A stretch of DNA of 7,037 nucleotides from Bryobacterales bacterium (lineage in GTDB: Bacteria; Acidobacteriota; Terriglobia; Bryobacterales; Bryobacteraceae): contig JAEUQE010000340.1 of the NCBI GenBank assembly GCA_016789785.1, forward strand, positions 1 to 7,037, in the 5' to 3' direction. Positions 1 to 6,438 of the stretch are shown here, piece by piece (the stretch's first letter is position 1; the number at the start of each line of letters is the position of its first letter). Position numbers and translations under genes: made by a program. The notes under the pieces are model-generated. The model saw only the letters and a program-made list of their open reading frames with translations, did no database searches and was not told the origin of the DNA.

Positions 1-49
1 GGCCGTGGTGGTGGACGCGATGCTGCGTCCGCTGGAAGGGAAGAGGTAG
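1..49 (+). CDS. 3' end of an unidentified upstream gene, probably in the same operon
   Basis: A reading frame enters from the left edge (first full codon at base 2) and stops at TAG 47-49. The visible residues are AVVVDAMLRPLEGKR. That is too short to assign a family. The next start codon comes only 5 bases after the stop, and the purine-rich stretch GGGAAGAGG (38-46) that should serve as its ribosome binding site lies inside this gene's last codons. Both facts point to one polycistronic transcript. By context it would be another type III effector gene, but that is inference only. Confidence 0.55.
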   Translation, partial: AVVVDAMLRPLEGKR

Positions 50-54
50 GAGAC

Positions 55-2517
55 ATGAGCCGAGACTGGCGAAGCCAGCTTCAATCCCTGGACAAGTCCG
101 GATTGCCCCGATCGAAGGGAGCCGATCCGTCTTCGCCAGGAATTGAGCAAAAGAGCAAGGCAGAGACTCCCGGGGCGACAGGGGAGAATGAGCCACTGCG
201 CCATTCCGTGCGGATCACGCGCCCGGAGCGTGCAGGCCGTGCGCCGTACAACTTCGTTCCCTTGCCCAAAGAACCGCGATGGTATCACGAGCCACCCATG
301 GACCAGACCGTTGCGGAGGATGGGCAGAAGCGGTTTTCGGGCCACATTGACGTGAAACTGCGATCCCTGACGCGATTCTATGTGCGCGGCATGAGGACGC
401 TGGCCCAGTTCAAGCAGGATGAAGCGCAACGGCGCGAGGAAAAGGCCTCTCCCCGGCCAGGAGCGTTTCAGGTTTCGAACCGGTATGCGATTCCGGGCAG
501 TTCGCTTCGTGGAATGATCCGGACGTTGGTGGAGATTCTGGGGGCGTCGCCCCTGGATCCGATCAACGCGGAGCACCAGCTTTTCTATCGAGCGGTTGCG
601 TCCGACGATCAGCCATATTCGAACGGCAAGCGGAACACCTCGTTCGATCCCAACGCGGTTGCGTACAAGAAGTACCTTTCCAAGGGGAGGGGAACTCACG
701 CGGATCCCGTTTGCCCGATTGCCAAAGCCGGGTATCTCAGCGTGAAGAATGGAAAGTGGACGATCACGCCCGCATCCAAAGACAGGAGCGGAGCGCAGTG
801 GTACCGCGCGGCAAGCGCGTTAAGCCATGCAGCGATAGACCTCTTCCCGGACGGAGATTGGAAGCCTGTTCGTGTCTGGTTTGAAGAACCTAAAGCTCTC
901 ACACTCGACTCTTATCCGCACAGCGGGAAGTACTTCGAGTTCGGAATTGTCAAGAAGCTGAGCATACAGCCAGTCAAAGGGTACAAAGAGGGCTACCTGG
1001 TTCGCTCCGGAGAAATACCTCGCAAGTTTCTCCAGTGGATCATCCGGGGACCTGTAACGGATCCCGCATCAATGGTAGTCATGAGTCCGCAGGACGTGGA
1101 GGCTTACTGTTTCGACCGTGATCATCGCTCCAACGCCAAGATCGCGTATACGGAAAAGTCTCAAAAAGAGCCTTGCTTCTATGTGGAATGGAAGGATTTT
1201 GATGGCGAGAGTCACGTCACCATCGGCCACACGGGACACTTCCGGATTCCCTACGAGAAGCTGATGGGGATGGCCAACCCCTGTGCGCGCCGTACTGACG
1301 ATTCCCGATGGGACCTGGCACAGGCCGTATTCGGGCGGACGACAACGGCGAGCCGGAAAGGCCGGGCCACCCGGGTGTTCTTTGAGGACGCAATCAGCGC
1401 GGTGGCGCCTGACCCGAATCAAGAGGCGATCCGCGCCGTGCTCGGCACACCGAAACCCACTTACTATCCTCACTATCTGGTCCAGGAATCGGAGGAAATT
1501 GAGGCGGCGATTCATTGGGATGGCCAATGGGCCGAAGGGCCGGCCACGGTTCATCCGGAGAAGGCGGTGGTCAGGGGATGGAAGGGTTACCTGCATCGGG
1601 GTGACGATGCACCTTTCCAGATACCAGGGTCCGACTCTCGGAAAAAAGAGCAAGTAAAGGTGGCCACATCGTTCTCCCCTGCGCCGCGCGGCGTGGAACT
1701 CGAATCGAGAATCCGGTTCGAGAATCTGGATGCCGTGGAACTGGGTGCTCTTCTGACCGCACTCGATCTACCCCCGAAGCACGCTCACCGGATTGGGATG
1801 GCGAAACCGCTCGGTTTCGGCAGCATGGCTCTCAGTAGTAAGTTGACCCTGACTACCCATGCCGAGCGCTATGGCACGTTCTTTGGGCGGGCGGACGACG
1901 GGAGTCTCCTGCTCACCACGGGAGGGAAGGAGGCCGACGACAAGGAGACCCGTGGCTTCAAAGCGGCGTTCGCGAAATGGGCGCTCGGGATCGAGGATGC
2001 GAAGGAGGATGCCAAGGAAGATCTTTGGAAGCTCTTGGATCAGGAGGCGGGGGATGCCGCGGAGCGCGCGCGGCTGAAGGAACTGCGTGCCCTTCTGAGG
2101 TGCGGAGATCTCGCATCGACCGATCCGAAGACTTCCCCGGCAGGCACGTCCTGGCAGGACTGGCAGAACGCAACCCGGTACCTGGCGTTCGACAGCTTCG
2201 ATCTGCACGAAGACTCCAAACCCAAGCCAACCCAGCAGCACTACAACGAGTATAAGCACGTTGGATACGATCGAGGTTGGCTTGACGACCCCACAGGGAC
2301 GCCGCAGAGGGGACGGTGGAGGCCGGCGCCGTTCGAGTGGGACAACAAGCCACTGGTGGAGAGCCGGCGTCCGCTTCCGCCAGCGTCACAACTCATCGAC
2401 GGGCTGGATCAGTTGCCGAAGGATCCTCTGCCGGACTTTGGCGCGTACGAGTATGACGCAGCGAAGAGGGCGTATCGCCGGAAGGAGAAGCCCGGCGACG
2501 GAGGACGCCCCCGTTGA
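55..2517 (+). CDS. Large CRISPR-associated RAMP protein, TIGR03986-like (820 aa)
   Basis: This is a probable RNA-binding, Cas7-like subunit of a type III effector complex. RAMP hallmarks are visible. The opening strand FSGHIDVKLRSLTRFYVRG (residues 94-112) is followed by the signature IPGSSLRGMIR (146-156). Later come VVRGWKGYLHRG, the stretch SRIRFENLDAVELGALLTAL (551-570), and a glycine-rich loop GMAKPLGFGS (581-590). Both the SSLRG motif and the KPLGFGS loop are typical of TIGR03986 members. Residues 1-90 are charged and proline-rich and look disordered. About 230 residues follow the glycine-rich loop; I recognise no domain in them, only an Asp/Glu/Lys-rich stretch and a Pro-rich end. The ATG at 55 is preceded by GGGAAGAGG at 8-nt spacing. 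The gene follows an upstream gene by 5 nt and precedes cas6 by 13 nt, so it is operonic. The family call rests on motifs, not a search, and the III subtype cannot be fixed without the upstream genes. Confidence 0.85.
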   Translation: MSRDWRSQLQSLDKSGLPRSKGADPSSPGIEQKSKAETPGATGENEPLRHSVRITRPERAGRAPYNFVPLPKEPRWYHEPPMDQTVAEDGQKRFSGHIDVKLRSLTRFYVRGMRTLAQFKQDEAQRREEKASPRPGAFQVSNRYAIPGSSLRGMIRTLVEILGASPLDPINAEHQLFYRAVASDDQPYSNGKRNTSFDPNAVAYKKYLSKGRGTHADPVCPIAKAGYLSVKNGKWTITPASKDRSGAQWYRAASALSHAAIDLFPDGDWKPVRVWFEEPKALTLDSYPHSGKYFEFGIVKKLSIQPVKGYKEGYLVRSGEIPRKFLQWIIRGPVTDPASMVVMSPQDVEAYCFDRDHRSNAKIAYTEKSQKEPCFYVEWKDFDGESHVTIGHTGHFRIPYEKLMGMANPCARRTDDSRWDLAQAVFGRTTTASRKGRATRVFFEDAISAVAPDPNQEAIRAVLGTPKPTYYPHYLVQESEEIEAAIHWDGQWAEGPATVHPEKAVVRGWKGYLHRGDDAPFQIPGSDSRKKEQVKVATSFSPAPRGVELESRIRFENLDAVELGALLTALDLPPKHAHRIGMAKPLGFGSMALSSKLTLTTHAERYGTFFGRADDGSLLLTTGGKEADDKETRGFKAAFAKWALGIEDAKEDAKEDLWKLLDQEAGDAAERARLKELRALLRCGDLASTDPKTSPAGTSWQDWQNATRYLAFDSFDLHEDSKPKPTQQHYNEYKHVGYDRGWLDDPTGTPQRGRWRPAPFEWDNKPLVESRRPLPPASQLIDGLDQLPKDPLPDFGAYEYDAAKRAYRRKEKPGDGGRPR

Positions 2518-2530
2518 GGCGAAACCGTGC

Positions 2531-3400
2531 ATGTTCTTCCGAAGCGCAGTGGGGCGGTTGGAAGCGGACGGCGTGGTGTCGATTCCACTCACGCATGGCA
2601 AAGCGATGCAGGGTGAGTTGTTCCGGCAACTGCGTCTTCTGGATTCGGCTGGGGCATCCCTGCTCCACGGTGGCGGCCCGGACCGCCGCCACTACACCGT
2701 CTCCCAGATTTCGGGCCCCTTTGACGTGGAGCGCGGCCTGGCGTGGGCGAGACCGGGCGCTCCGTATTGGTTCCGGCTGACAGGGATTGGGGCGGTTGCG
2801 GTGGCTGCTCTGTCGGCTGTCACGGAAAAAGTGCGCGACTGGAACTGTGCCGGAGCGCAGTTCCGGATCGCCGGCTGGGAGACACAGGCGGGTTCGGGTG
2901 AATCGTGGGGCGGATCCCTGGACATGGGGCAGTTGCTGGAGGCTGCGGTGCACGACCACGCCGCCGAGCCAAACCGGATTGTTCTGGGGTTCCTGTCGCC
3001 AGCCACGATGAAGCGGAATTCCGAATCCCGATGGGCACGGTGCAATCCGATCCCAGTTCCCGAGCAGGTCTTCGCAAGCATTTCCGAGCGAGCTTCACTG
3101 GTCAGCCCGGACTTCCCACGCCCTCCCGATTGGCGAGCCCTGCTGACGGAGTGCCTGGCCGTTGGGCAGTATGAGTTGCAGACACGCTCGCTCGATTTTG
3201 GCAGAGATGGAGGCAAGCGAGTGGGTTTTGTGGGAACTTGCGAGTTCCTGATCGATCCCGCGCTGGGGCCTTCGGAGCGTTTGTGGCTTCACTTATTGGG
3301 TGGTTTGGCGTTTTACACGGGCGTGGGTGCGGAGACTTCGTGGGGGATGGGGCAAGCGCGGCGGGAACCCGCTGAGCGTTTCCGCTACCGGGGCTGGTAG
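2531..3400 (+). CDS. cas6: CRISPR pre-crRNA endoribonuclease Cas6 (289 aa)
   Basis: Cas6 cuts the repeat RNA of CRISPR transcripts to release crRNAs. The N-terminal half has the usual Cas6 order: a helix with LFRQLRLLD (30-38), then LLHGGG with a candidate catalytic His46, then YTVSQISGPF (55-64) and PYWFRLTGIG. The C-terminal half has GFVGTCEFLI followed by the diagnostic glycine-rich segment TGVGAETSWGMGQARR (263-278), which matches the C-terminal Cas6 domain (PF10040 type). Length is normal for the family. The open frame extends upstream to an ATG at 2261, but that start would overlap the RAMP gene by about 250 bases with low-complexity Arg/Gly-rich sequence. The ATG at 2531, 13 nt after the previous stop, is the only sensible start, with GAGG at 2516-2519 as a rather distant ribosome site, so coupling to the preceding gene is likely. 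His46 as the catalytic residue is inferred from its position. Confidence 0.88.
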   Translation: MFFRSAVGRLEADGVVSIPLTHGKAMQGELFRQLRLLDSAGASLLHGGGPDRRHYTVSQISGPFDVERGLAWARPGAPYWFRLTGIGAVAVAALSAVTEKVRDWNCAGAQFRIAGWETQAGSGESWGGSLDMGQLLEAAVHDHAAEPNRIVLGFLSPATMKRNSESRWARCNPIPVPEQVFASISERASLVSPDFPRPPDWRALLTECLAVGQYELQTRSLDFGRDGGKRVGFVGTCEFLIDPALGPSERLWLHLLGGLAFYTGVGAETSWGMGQARREPAERFRYRGW

Positions 3401-3402
3401 CG
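3383..3402 (+). other. Perfect 7-bp stem-loop across the cas6 stop codon
   Basis: CGCTACC (3383-3389), a 6-nt loop, and GGTAGCG (3396-3402) form a perfect inverted repeat that contains the TAG stop of cas6. No T-tract follows on the plus strand, so it does not look like a standard intrinsic terminator. It could stabilise the 3' end of the cas mRNA, or act where this operon converges with minus-strand transcription of array 1. Function is not established. Confidence 0.45.
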
Positions 3403-3569
3403 CGAGAGGATGACACCGTTCGAATTCAAGGTATCCCGCTGATTCTGTAAGCCGTTCGGTAGACCAGGCCTTCCGGTTCTCCAATCCAACGAAACTATGC
3501 CATTGAGGGTCAGCGGTTGCGGCGGTTGCAGTCGCTGAATGCACCAATGTGCTTGGTTAGCGAGAGTCC

Positions 3570-3881
3570 GTTTCCGTGCTGTCATTCCAGCGGTCTACTG
3601 AAACTGCCAAGCAACACTGCTCGACATGTGCTAGTTTCCGTGCTGTCATTCCAGCGGTCTACTGAAACAGAAGCACTCAAAGAAACCAAAATCAGCACTC
3701 TGAGTTTCCGTGCTGTCATTCCAGCGGTCTACTGAAACTGTTTGTTGAGAGCAGCAATCAGGCATCACTATTTGTTTCCGTGCTGTCATTCCAGCGGTCT
3801 ACTGAAACTGTTCATTCATGGTGAGTATACCGCAGATAAGATCAATGTTTCCGTGCTGTCATTCCAGCGGTCTACTGAAAC
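3570..3881 (-). CRISPR. CRISPR array 1: five identical 35-nt repeats, four spacers
   Basis: Repeats lie at 3570-3604, 3634-3668, 3704-3738, 3774-3808 and 3847-3881 and are identical. Spacers are 29, 35, 35 and 38 nt. Read on the minus strand, the repeat starts GTTTCAGTAGACCGCTGGAA and ends TGACAGCACGGAAAC. It has a terminal GTTTC/GAAAC palindrome and an internal GCTG/CAGC stem that can extend with two further G-C pairs across a 2-nt bulge. The minus strand is chosen because the right flank matches the leader of array 2 in three blocks at identical offsets. A crRNA tag cut 8 nt from the repeat end would be ACGGAAAC. The opposite orientation would give ACTGAAAC, also a plausible type III tag, so orientation is well supported but not proven. 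Perfect repeats suggest recent or maintained function. Spacer targets are unknown. Confidence 0.97.
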
Positions 3882-3951
3882 CCTACCCGAACAAGTGCCC
3901 TGTTGTCAACAGTTTTCCGACCCCCGCTCCCTGCAAAACTGCACAGTACAC
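3882..3951 (-). promoter_or_regulatory. Leader of CRISPR array 1
   Basis: This 70-nt flank shares three blocks with the flank of array 2 at exactly the same distances from the last repeat. They are an 18-nt block touching the repeat (3882-3899), TGTCAA (3904-3909, read TTGACA on the minus strand) and a 17-nt block AAAACTGCACAGTACAC (3935-3951). The 4 and 25 nt between the blocks do not match. The outer block holds an ACTG/CAGT dyad. This is the pattern expected of a leader whose acquisition-complex and promoter contacts are conserved. TTGACA is a perfect -35 hexamer facing the array, but no good -10 follows it, so the promoter role is uncertain. The VWA lipoprotein gene ends only 12 nt upstream. 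Confidence 0.8.
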
Positions 3952-3963
3952 CGGTGACGCCTC

Positions 3964-4740
3964 CTACCACTGCAAGGCAAAATCGAGAACCGCCGCGGCG
4001 TACCGCTCCTTGGGGAAGACGGCGCCCGCAGCCTGGAAGTACTGAAGCCAGAACTTCTCAATCTGGCGCAGCTTCTCCTCGGGGATCGCCCCGGCGGCCG
4101 ACCCGGCCTTCCAAACCCGCACCCCCTGGAGAGCTGGAAGCCGGCCCGCCACCCGTTCGGCCTCTATAATTGCCGCGATCCGCCGATCGTCGAGGCGGTC
4201 CGTCTTGAAATCGTACAGGTCTGACTCCTCCACCATATCGCTAAAGATGACCAGGGCCTTGCGGTGCGCCTCGCGCCATTCCTCTCCATTGAAAACCTTG
4301 GCGGCAACGGAGAGGGCGTTGAGAATCTCGGTCTTCGTGGCGGGCTTGGTGGCCAGAAGCTGTCCGAACTGCTCGTTGGCCTGAGCGAGCGCGGGCCGAA
4401 GGACTTTCTTCTCGTGATAATCCGAATCGGAAGTCACCGCGTTGAAGGCCGGGACGGCGACCCGCAGCGGCACCGTAGCCCGGTTCAGGACATCGGCGCC
4501 AATGACATCACCGCGCAGTTGCCCGCCACGCTTACTCCAAACGTCCAGGATGGTCGCAAAGTCCTTCCTGGCTTGCTCCTGGACGCGGGTTGACGCAGTG
4601 CTGATGGAGACGTCCACGAGCAGGAAAACGGCGGAGGGCGGCTTGCCCGAAACCATTTCGCCCATCTCCCGGGCGACCCGGCTGCCGCAACTGCAAAGCA
4701 GCACAACTCCCAGGAGCGGAAGGACGGTTGTAGCCCTCAT
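3964..4740 (-). CDS. VWA-domain lipoprotein (258 aa)
   Basis: The first 18 residues form a lipoprotein signal peptide: Arg2, a hydrophobic stretch, then LLCSC with Cys18 as the likely lipidated residue, so the mature protein should be membrane-anchored outside the cytoplasm. The body looks like a von Willebrand factor A fold. The strand AVFLLVDVSIST carries a complete metal-site motif D43-x-S45-x-S47. T137 in TKTEILNAL fits the second metal-site loop, and D168 in VIFSDM the third. Such domains usually bind a protein ligand through a divalent metal. The ATG at 4740 overlaps the stop of the preceding membrane-protein gene (ATGA), with GAGG 8 nt upstream, so the two are translationally coupled. 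The stop lies 12 nt before the array 1 leader. I recognise no specific family and know of no established CRISPR role. Confidence 0.8.
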   Translation of the reverse strand: MRATTVLPLLGVVLLCSCGSRVAREMGEMVSGKPPSAVFLLVDVSISTASTRVQEQARKDFATILDVWSKRGGQLRGDVIGADVLNRATVPLRVAVPAFNAVTSDSDYHEKKVLRPALAQANEQFGQLLATKPATKTEILNALSVAAKVFNGEEWREAHRKALVIFSDMVEESDLYDFKTDRLDDRRIAAIIEAERVAGRLPALQGVRVWKAGSAAGAIPEEKLRQIEKFWLQYFQAAGAVFPKERYAAAVLDFALQW

Positions 4741-6065
4741 GTGCGATCCCTCTCCCTGGCGGCTGCCGCCAGCACGAGGTCCTCCGAGGGTTGCGCGACG
4801 GGTGTTCGGGCCGGGACTGTGGAGCCGGCGGGCGCAGCGGAGGATGCGGCGCTGGTGGGAACCGCTTCGGCATGGAGACCCGGAGAAGCAGGAGGGCGGG
4901 TATTTGCCGTGTCCGGATCGGGAGACGGATCATCCGGCAGTTCGGCTGGTCCAACGGCAGCCCCCTGGGCCGCCGAGTCCGCCGCGGCCTGACCGCCGAT
5001 CCGTTGTGTGAAGTGCTTCGGAAGAGAGACGAGGGGGCTGGTATTGATGGCGTCGAAGTATTTGGGCCGAAGGATCCCGCGCTCCTCTCCGGCATCCTGG
5101 CGAGCCCGGCGATTGTACATATGGTAGAGCTTGAACAACTCCAAGTGTTGATCGGTGACCTGGTGGGCTTCCGTCTCGCGGGTGACGCGGAGGGTTTCGC
5201 GGGCACGCTCGGCGAGTGCCAGTTCCTTGTCGAGCCGTTCCTTCCGGCTTCGCGCCGCGCGAAGGACCCGGCCGGCGGATTCGACATGCTCAATCCCGGT
5301 CATGTGACGGTGCCGGGACAGGAATGCCGCGCAGCCGAAGATCATCAGATTGAAGATGGCGAATGCCCGCATCAGAAGCGCCGACGAGGGGAGCTTCAAT
5401 TCGGGGTTGTGGCTAAGATAGGCGGTCCGCAGTTCCGCGACGGAAAGAATGGCCAGGAAGGCCAGCGATACGAGCAGGATGACATCCAACAAGGCGCCGC
5501 GGTCTTTCGACGGACCTTTGCGCCAGGCGACGCCGAGGTAGTGCGCCAACACGAGCAAGGAGCCACCGATGGCGAGCGCGGTTGCGCCGGTGAGCCAGCC
5601 GGCGTTTTCCCCGAACAGCTTGAAGGCCGAGAAGTTCATGGGAAATTCCAGGACCAGGAAGAACGCCGTGATCAGCCAATAGGACAAAACGCGGTTCTTC
5701 ACCGTATCGGGTGGGATTTCGGGGTTTTTCTCCTTGAAGTACTTACAGGCCATTTCGTATTCGCCCTGGGCGCGCGCCAGTGACTGGTCCGCCGCCTCGG
5801 ACTCCTTTTTGAGCTGCACGATGCGGAGCTGGTGTGCGGCGTCTTCTTTCTGGAACTGTCCGAGGATTCCCCGGACGATCCCATCGAAGTGTTCCTTCAT
5901 CCCGGCGACGAACCAGGGACATGTTTCGTCATCCCAGCCAGGTACGGGAGAAGACAACTCCGCGTCCTGCCGGGCGTGATAACGCACCTCACTCAAGGTG
6001 TAGGTTGTGATGTCGCCCCACCAACCGAATTTCCAGCGCTCCCACCAAGACTTCACCCAAGCCAT
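4737..6065 (-). CDS. Four-helix membrane protein with coiled coils (442 aa), function unknown
   Basis: The first about 125 residues are soluble, Trp-rich at the start (WWERWKFGWW, 7-16), with a probable coiled coil at about 70-110. Four hydrophobic segments follow at about 128-148, 157-180, 190-211 and 230-250. A second charged helical region (about 255-300, rich in Glu, Arg and Leu) and a Pro/Ala/Ser-rich, probably disordered tail (about 355-430) complete it. No enzyme motif is apparent. The start is set at the ATG at 6065 because GGAGG lies 5 nt upstream of it; the open frame extends 10 codons further to a TTG at 6095 that lacks this support. The gene overlaps the VWA lipoprotein gene by 4 nt, so the products probably work together, perhaps as a cytoplasm-to-periplasm assembly. 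The pair lies between two CRISPR arrays on the same strand. Function is unknown. Confidence 0.8.
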   Translation of the reverse strand: MAWVKSWWERWKFGWWGDITTYTLSEVRYHARQDAELSSPVPGWDDETCPWFVAGMKEHFDGIVRGILGQFQKEDAAHQLRIVQLKKESEAADQSLARAQGEYEMACKYFKEKNPEIPPDTVKNRVLSYWLITAFFLVLEFPMNFSAFKLFGENAGWLTGATALAIGGSLLVLAHYLGVAWRKGPSKDRGALLDVILLVSLAFLAILSVAELRTAYLSHNPELKLPSSALLMRAFAIFNLMIFGCAAFLSRHRHMTGIEHVESAGRVLRAARSRKERLDKELALAERARETLRVTRETEAHQVTDQHLELFKLYHMYNRRARQDAGEERGILRPKYFDAINTSPLVSLPKHFTQRIGGQAAADSAAQGAAVGPAELPDDPSPDPDTANTRPPASPGLHAEAVPTSAASSAAPAGSTVPARTPVAQPSEDLVLAAAARERDRT

Positions 6066-6070
6066 GCGGA

Positions 6071-6075
6071 CCTCC
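6071..6075 (-). promoter_or_regulatory. Ribosome binding site fixing the membrane-protein start
   Basis: On the minus strand GGAGG is followed by five bases (TCCGC) and then ATG at 6065-6063. This is the best Shine-Dalgarno match near the start and selects the ATG over the upstream TTG at 6095. Confidence 0.7.
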
Positions 6076-6134
6076 GCTGCGGAAGAGATTGCCAACCGGG
6101 CCGCGAGGCTGGAAACCTTGTGGCCCGCACTTCG

Positions 6135-6167
6135 ATTACAGCGTTGCGAGTAAGCATGATCTTACTC
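6135..6167 (-). promoter_or_regulatory. Candidate promoter with operator-like dyad for the membrane/VWA operon
   Basis: GAGTAAG (6148-6154), a 6-nt centre CATGAT, and CTTACTC (6161-6167) form a perfect 7-bp dyad. Reading the minus strand, TGTAAT (6140-6135) follows it by 7 nt and matches the -10 consensus at five of six bases, but the hexamer 17 nt upstream is a poor -35. That combination would suit an activator- or repressor-controlled promoter, with a leader RNA of about 60 nt before the ATG at 6065. The assignment rests on position and consensus only. Confidence 0.3.
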
Positions 6168-6377
6168 CGTTTTGGTGCGGATTGGAATGGGAACACTCGG
6201 GAAAATGTCTGCGACGGAACGGGGAGGTGGTCGGGCGACCTGAGAGCCCTGCGGGCAGGGGGCCATGGGGCACAATGCGCAAGCGGACGAAGGGTTGACT
6301 TGCGCGGGCGGGTGGAATTCGGACTGCGCGAGACGCCGCCACGCTGGGATCAGCCGGCTACAGGTCGAGCATGACGA

Positions 6378-6402
6378 GTTCCGGTCATTCCAGGTCTACC
6401 TG
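6378..6402 (-). repeat. Decayed CRISPR repeat beyond the leader-distal end of array 2
   Basis: On the plus strand the segment reads GTTCCG, then GTCATTCCAG, then GTCTAC. Those are three parts of the array 1 repeat in the right order, with small deletions between them (T, TGCT and CG missing). It ends 36 nt before the next recognisable repeat at 6439, which is within the spacer size of these arrays. This fits an eroded terminal repeat plus its spacer. It resembles the array 1 repeat form rather than the newer form of array 2. Confidence 0.6.
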
Positions 6403-6438
6403 TTGCGTAAGCTTAAGGGGTCTAATACTGACCGTTTG

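Larger units (their letters stand above)
6066..6377. other. Gene-poor interval between the membrane-protein gene and array 2
   Basis: I see no convincing gene in this interval; its short open frames on both strands have low-complexity, Arg/Pro-rich products and lack good ribosome sites. It holds the ribosome binding site and probable promoter region of the minus-strand membrane-protein operon, a 7-bp dyad (6148-6167), and a short GC-rich inverted repeat CCCTGC/GCAGGG (6247-6260) with a 2-nt loop and no adjacent T-tract. If array 2 is transcribed on the minus strand, its RNA would run out into this interval. Confidence 0.5.

Noticed and set aside
1069..1653. Minus-strand open frame of 194 codons inside the RAMP gene.
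   Set aside because: The plus-strand frame has family motifs on both sides of this stretch, and the antisense product is Arg/Pro-rich with no motif.
2261..2530. An N-terminal extension of Cas6 starting at the ATG at 2261.
   Set aside because: It would overlap the RAMP gene by about 250 bases, and the added residues are Arg/Gly-rich, typical of an out-of-frame GC-rich sequence. Cas6 homology begins at the ATG at 2531.
3454..3465. GTTCGGTAGACC, resembling the first 13 nt of the repeat but in the opposite orientation to the array.
   Set aside because: Only a short stretch matches, the rest of the repeat is absent, and the orientation is inverted. Chance is a sufficient explanation.
4791..5783. 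Plus-strand open frame of 330 codons opposite the membrane-protein gene.
   Set aside because: It is antisense to a gene with clear membrane segments and a good ribosome site, and its product has no recognisable pattern. It is a GC-rich shadow frame.
6066..6095. TTG start at 6095 for the membrane protein, adding ten residues.
   Set aside because: GGAGG sits 5 nt before the ATG at 6065 and would lie inside the coding region if TTG were used.
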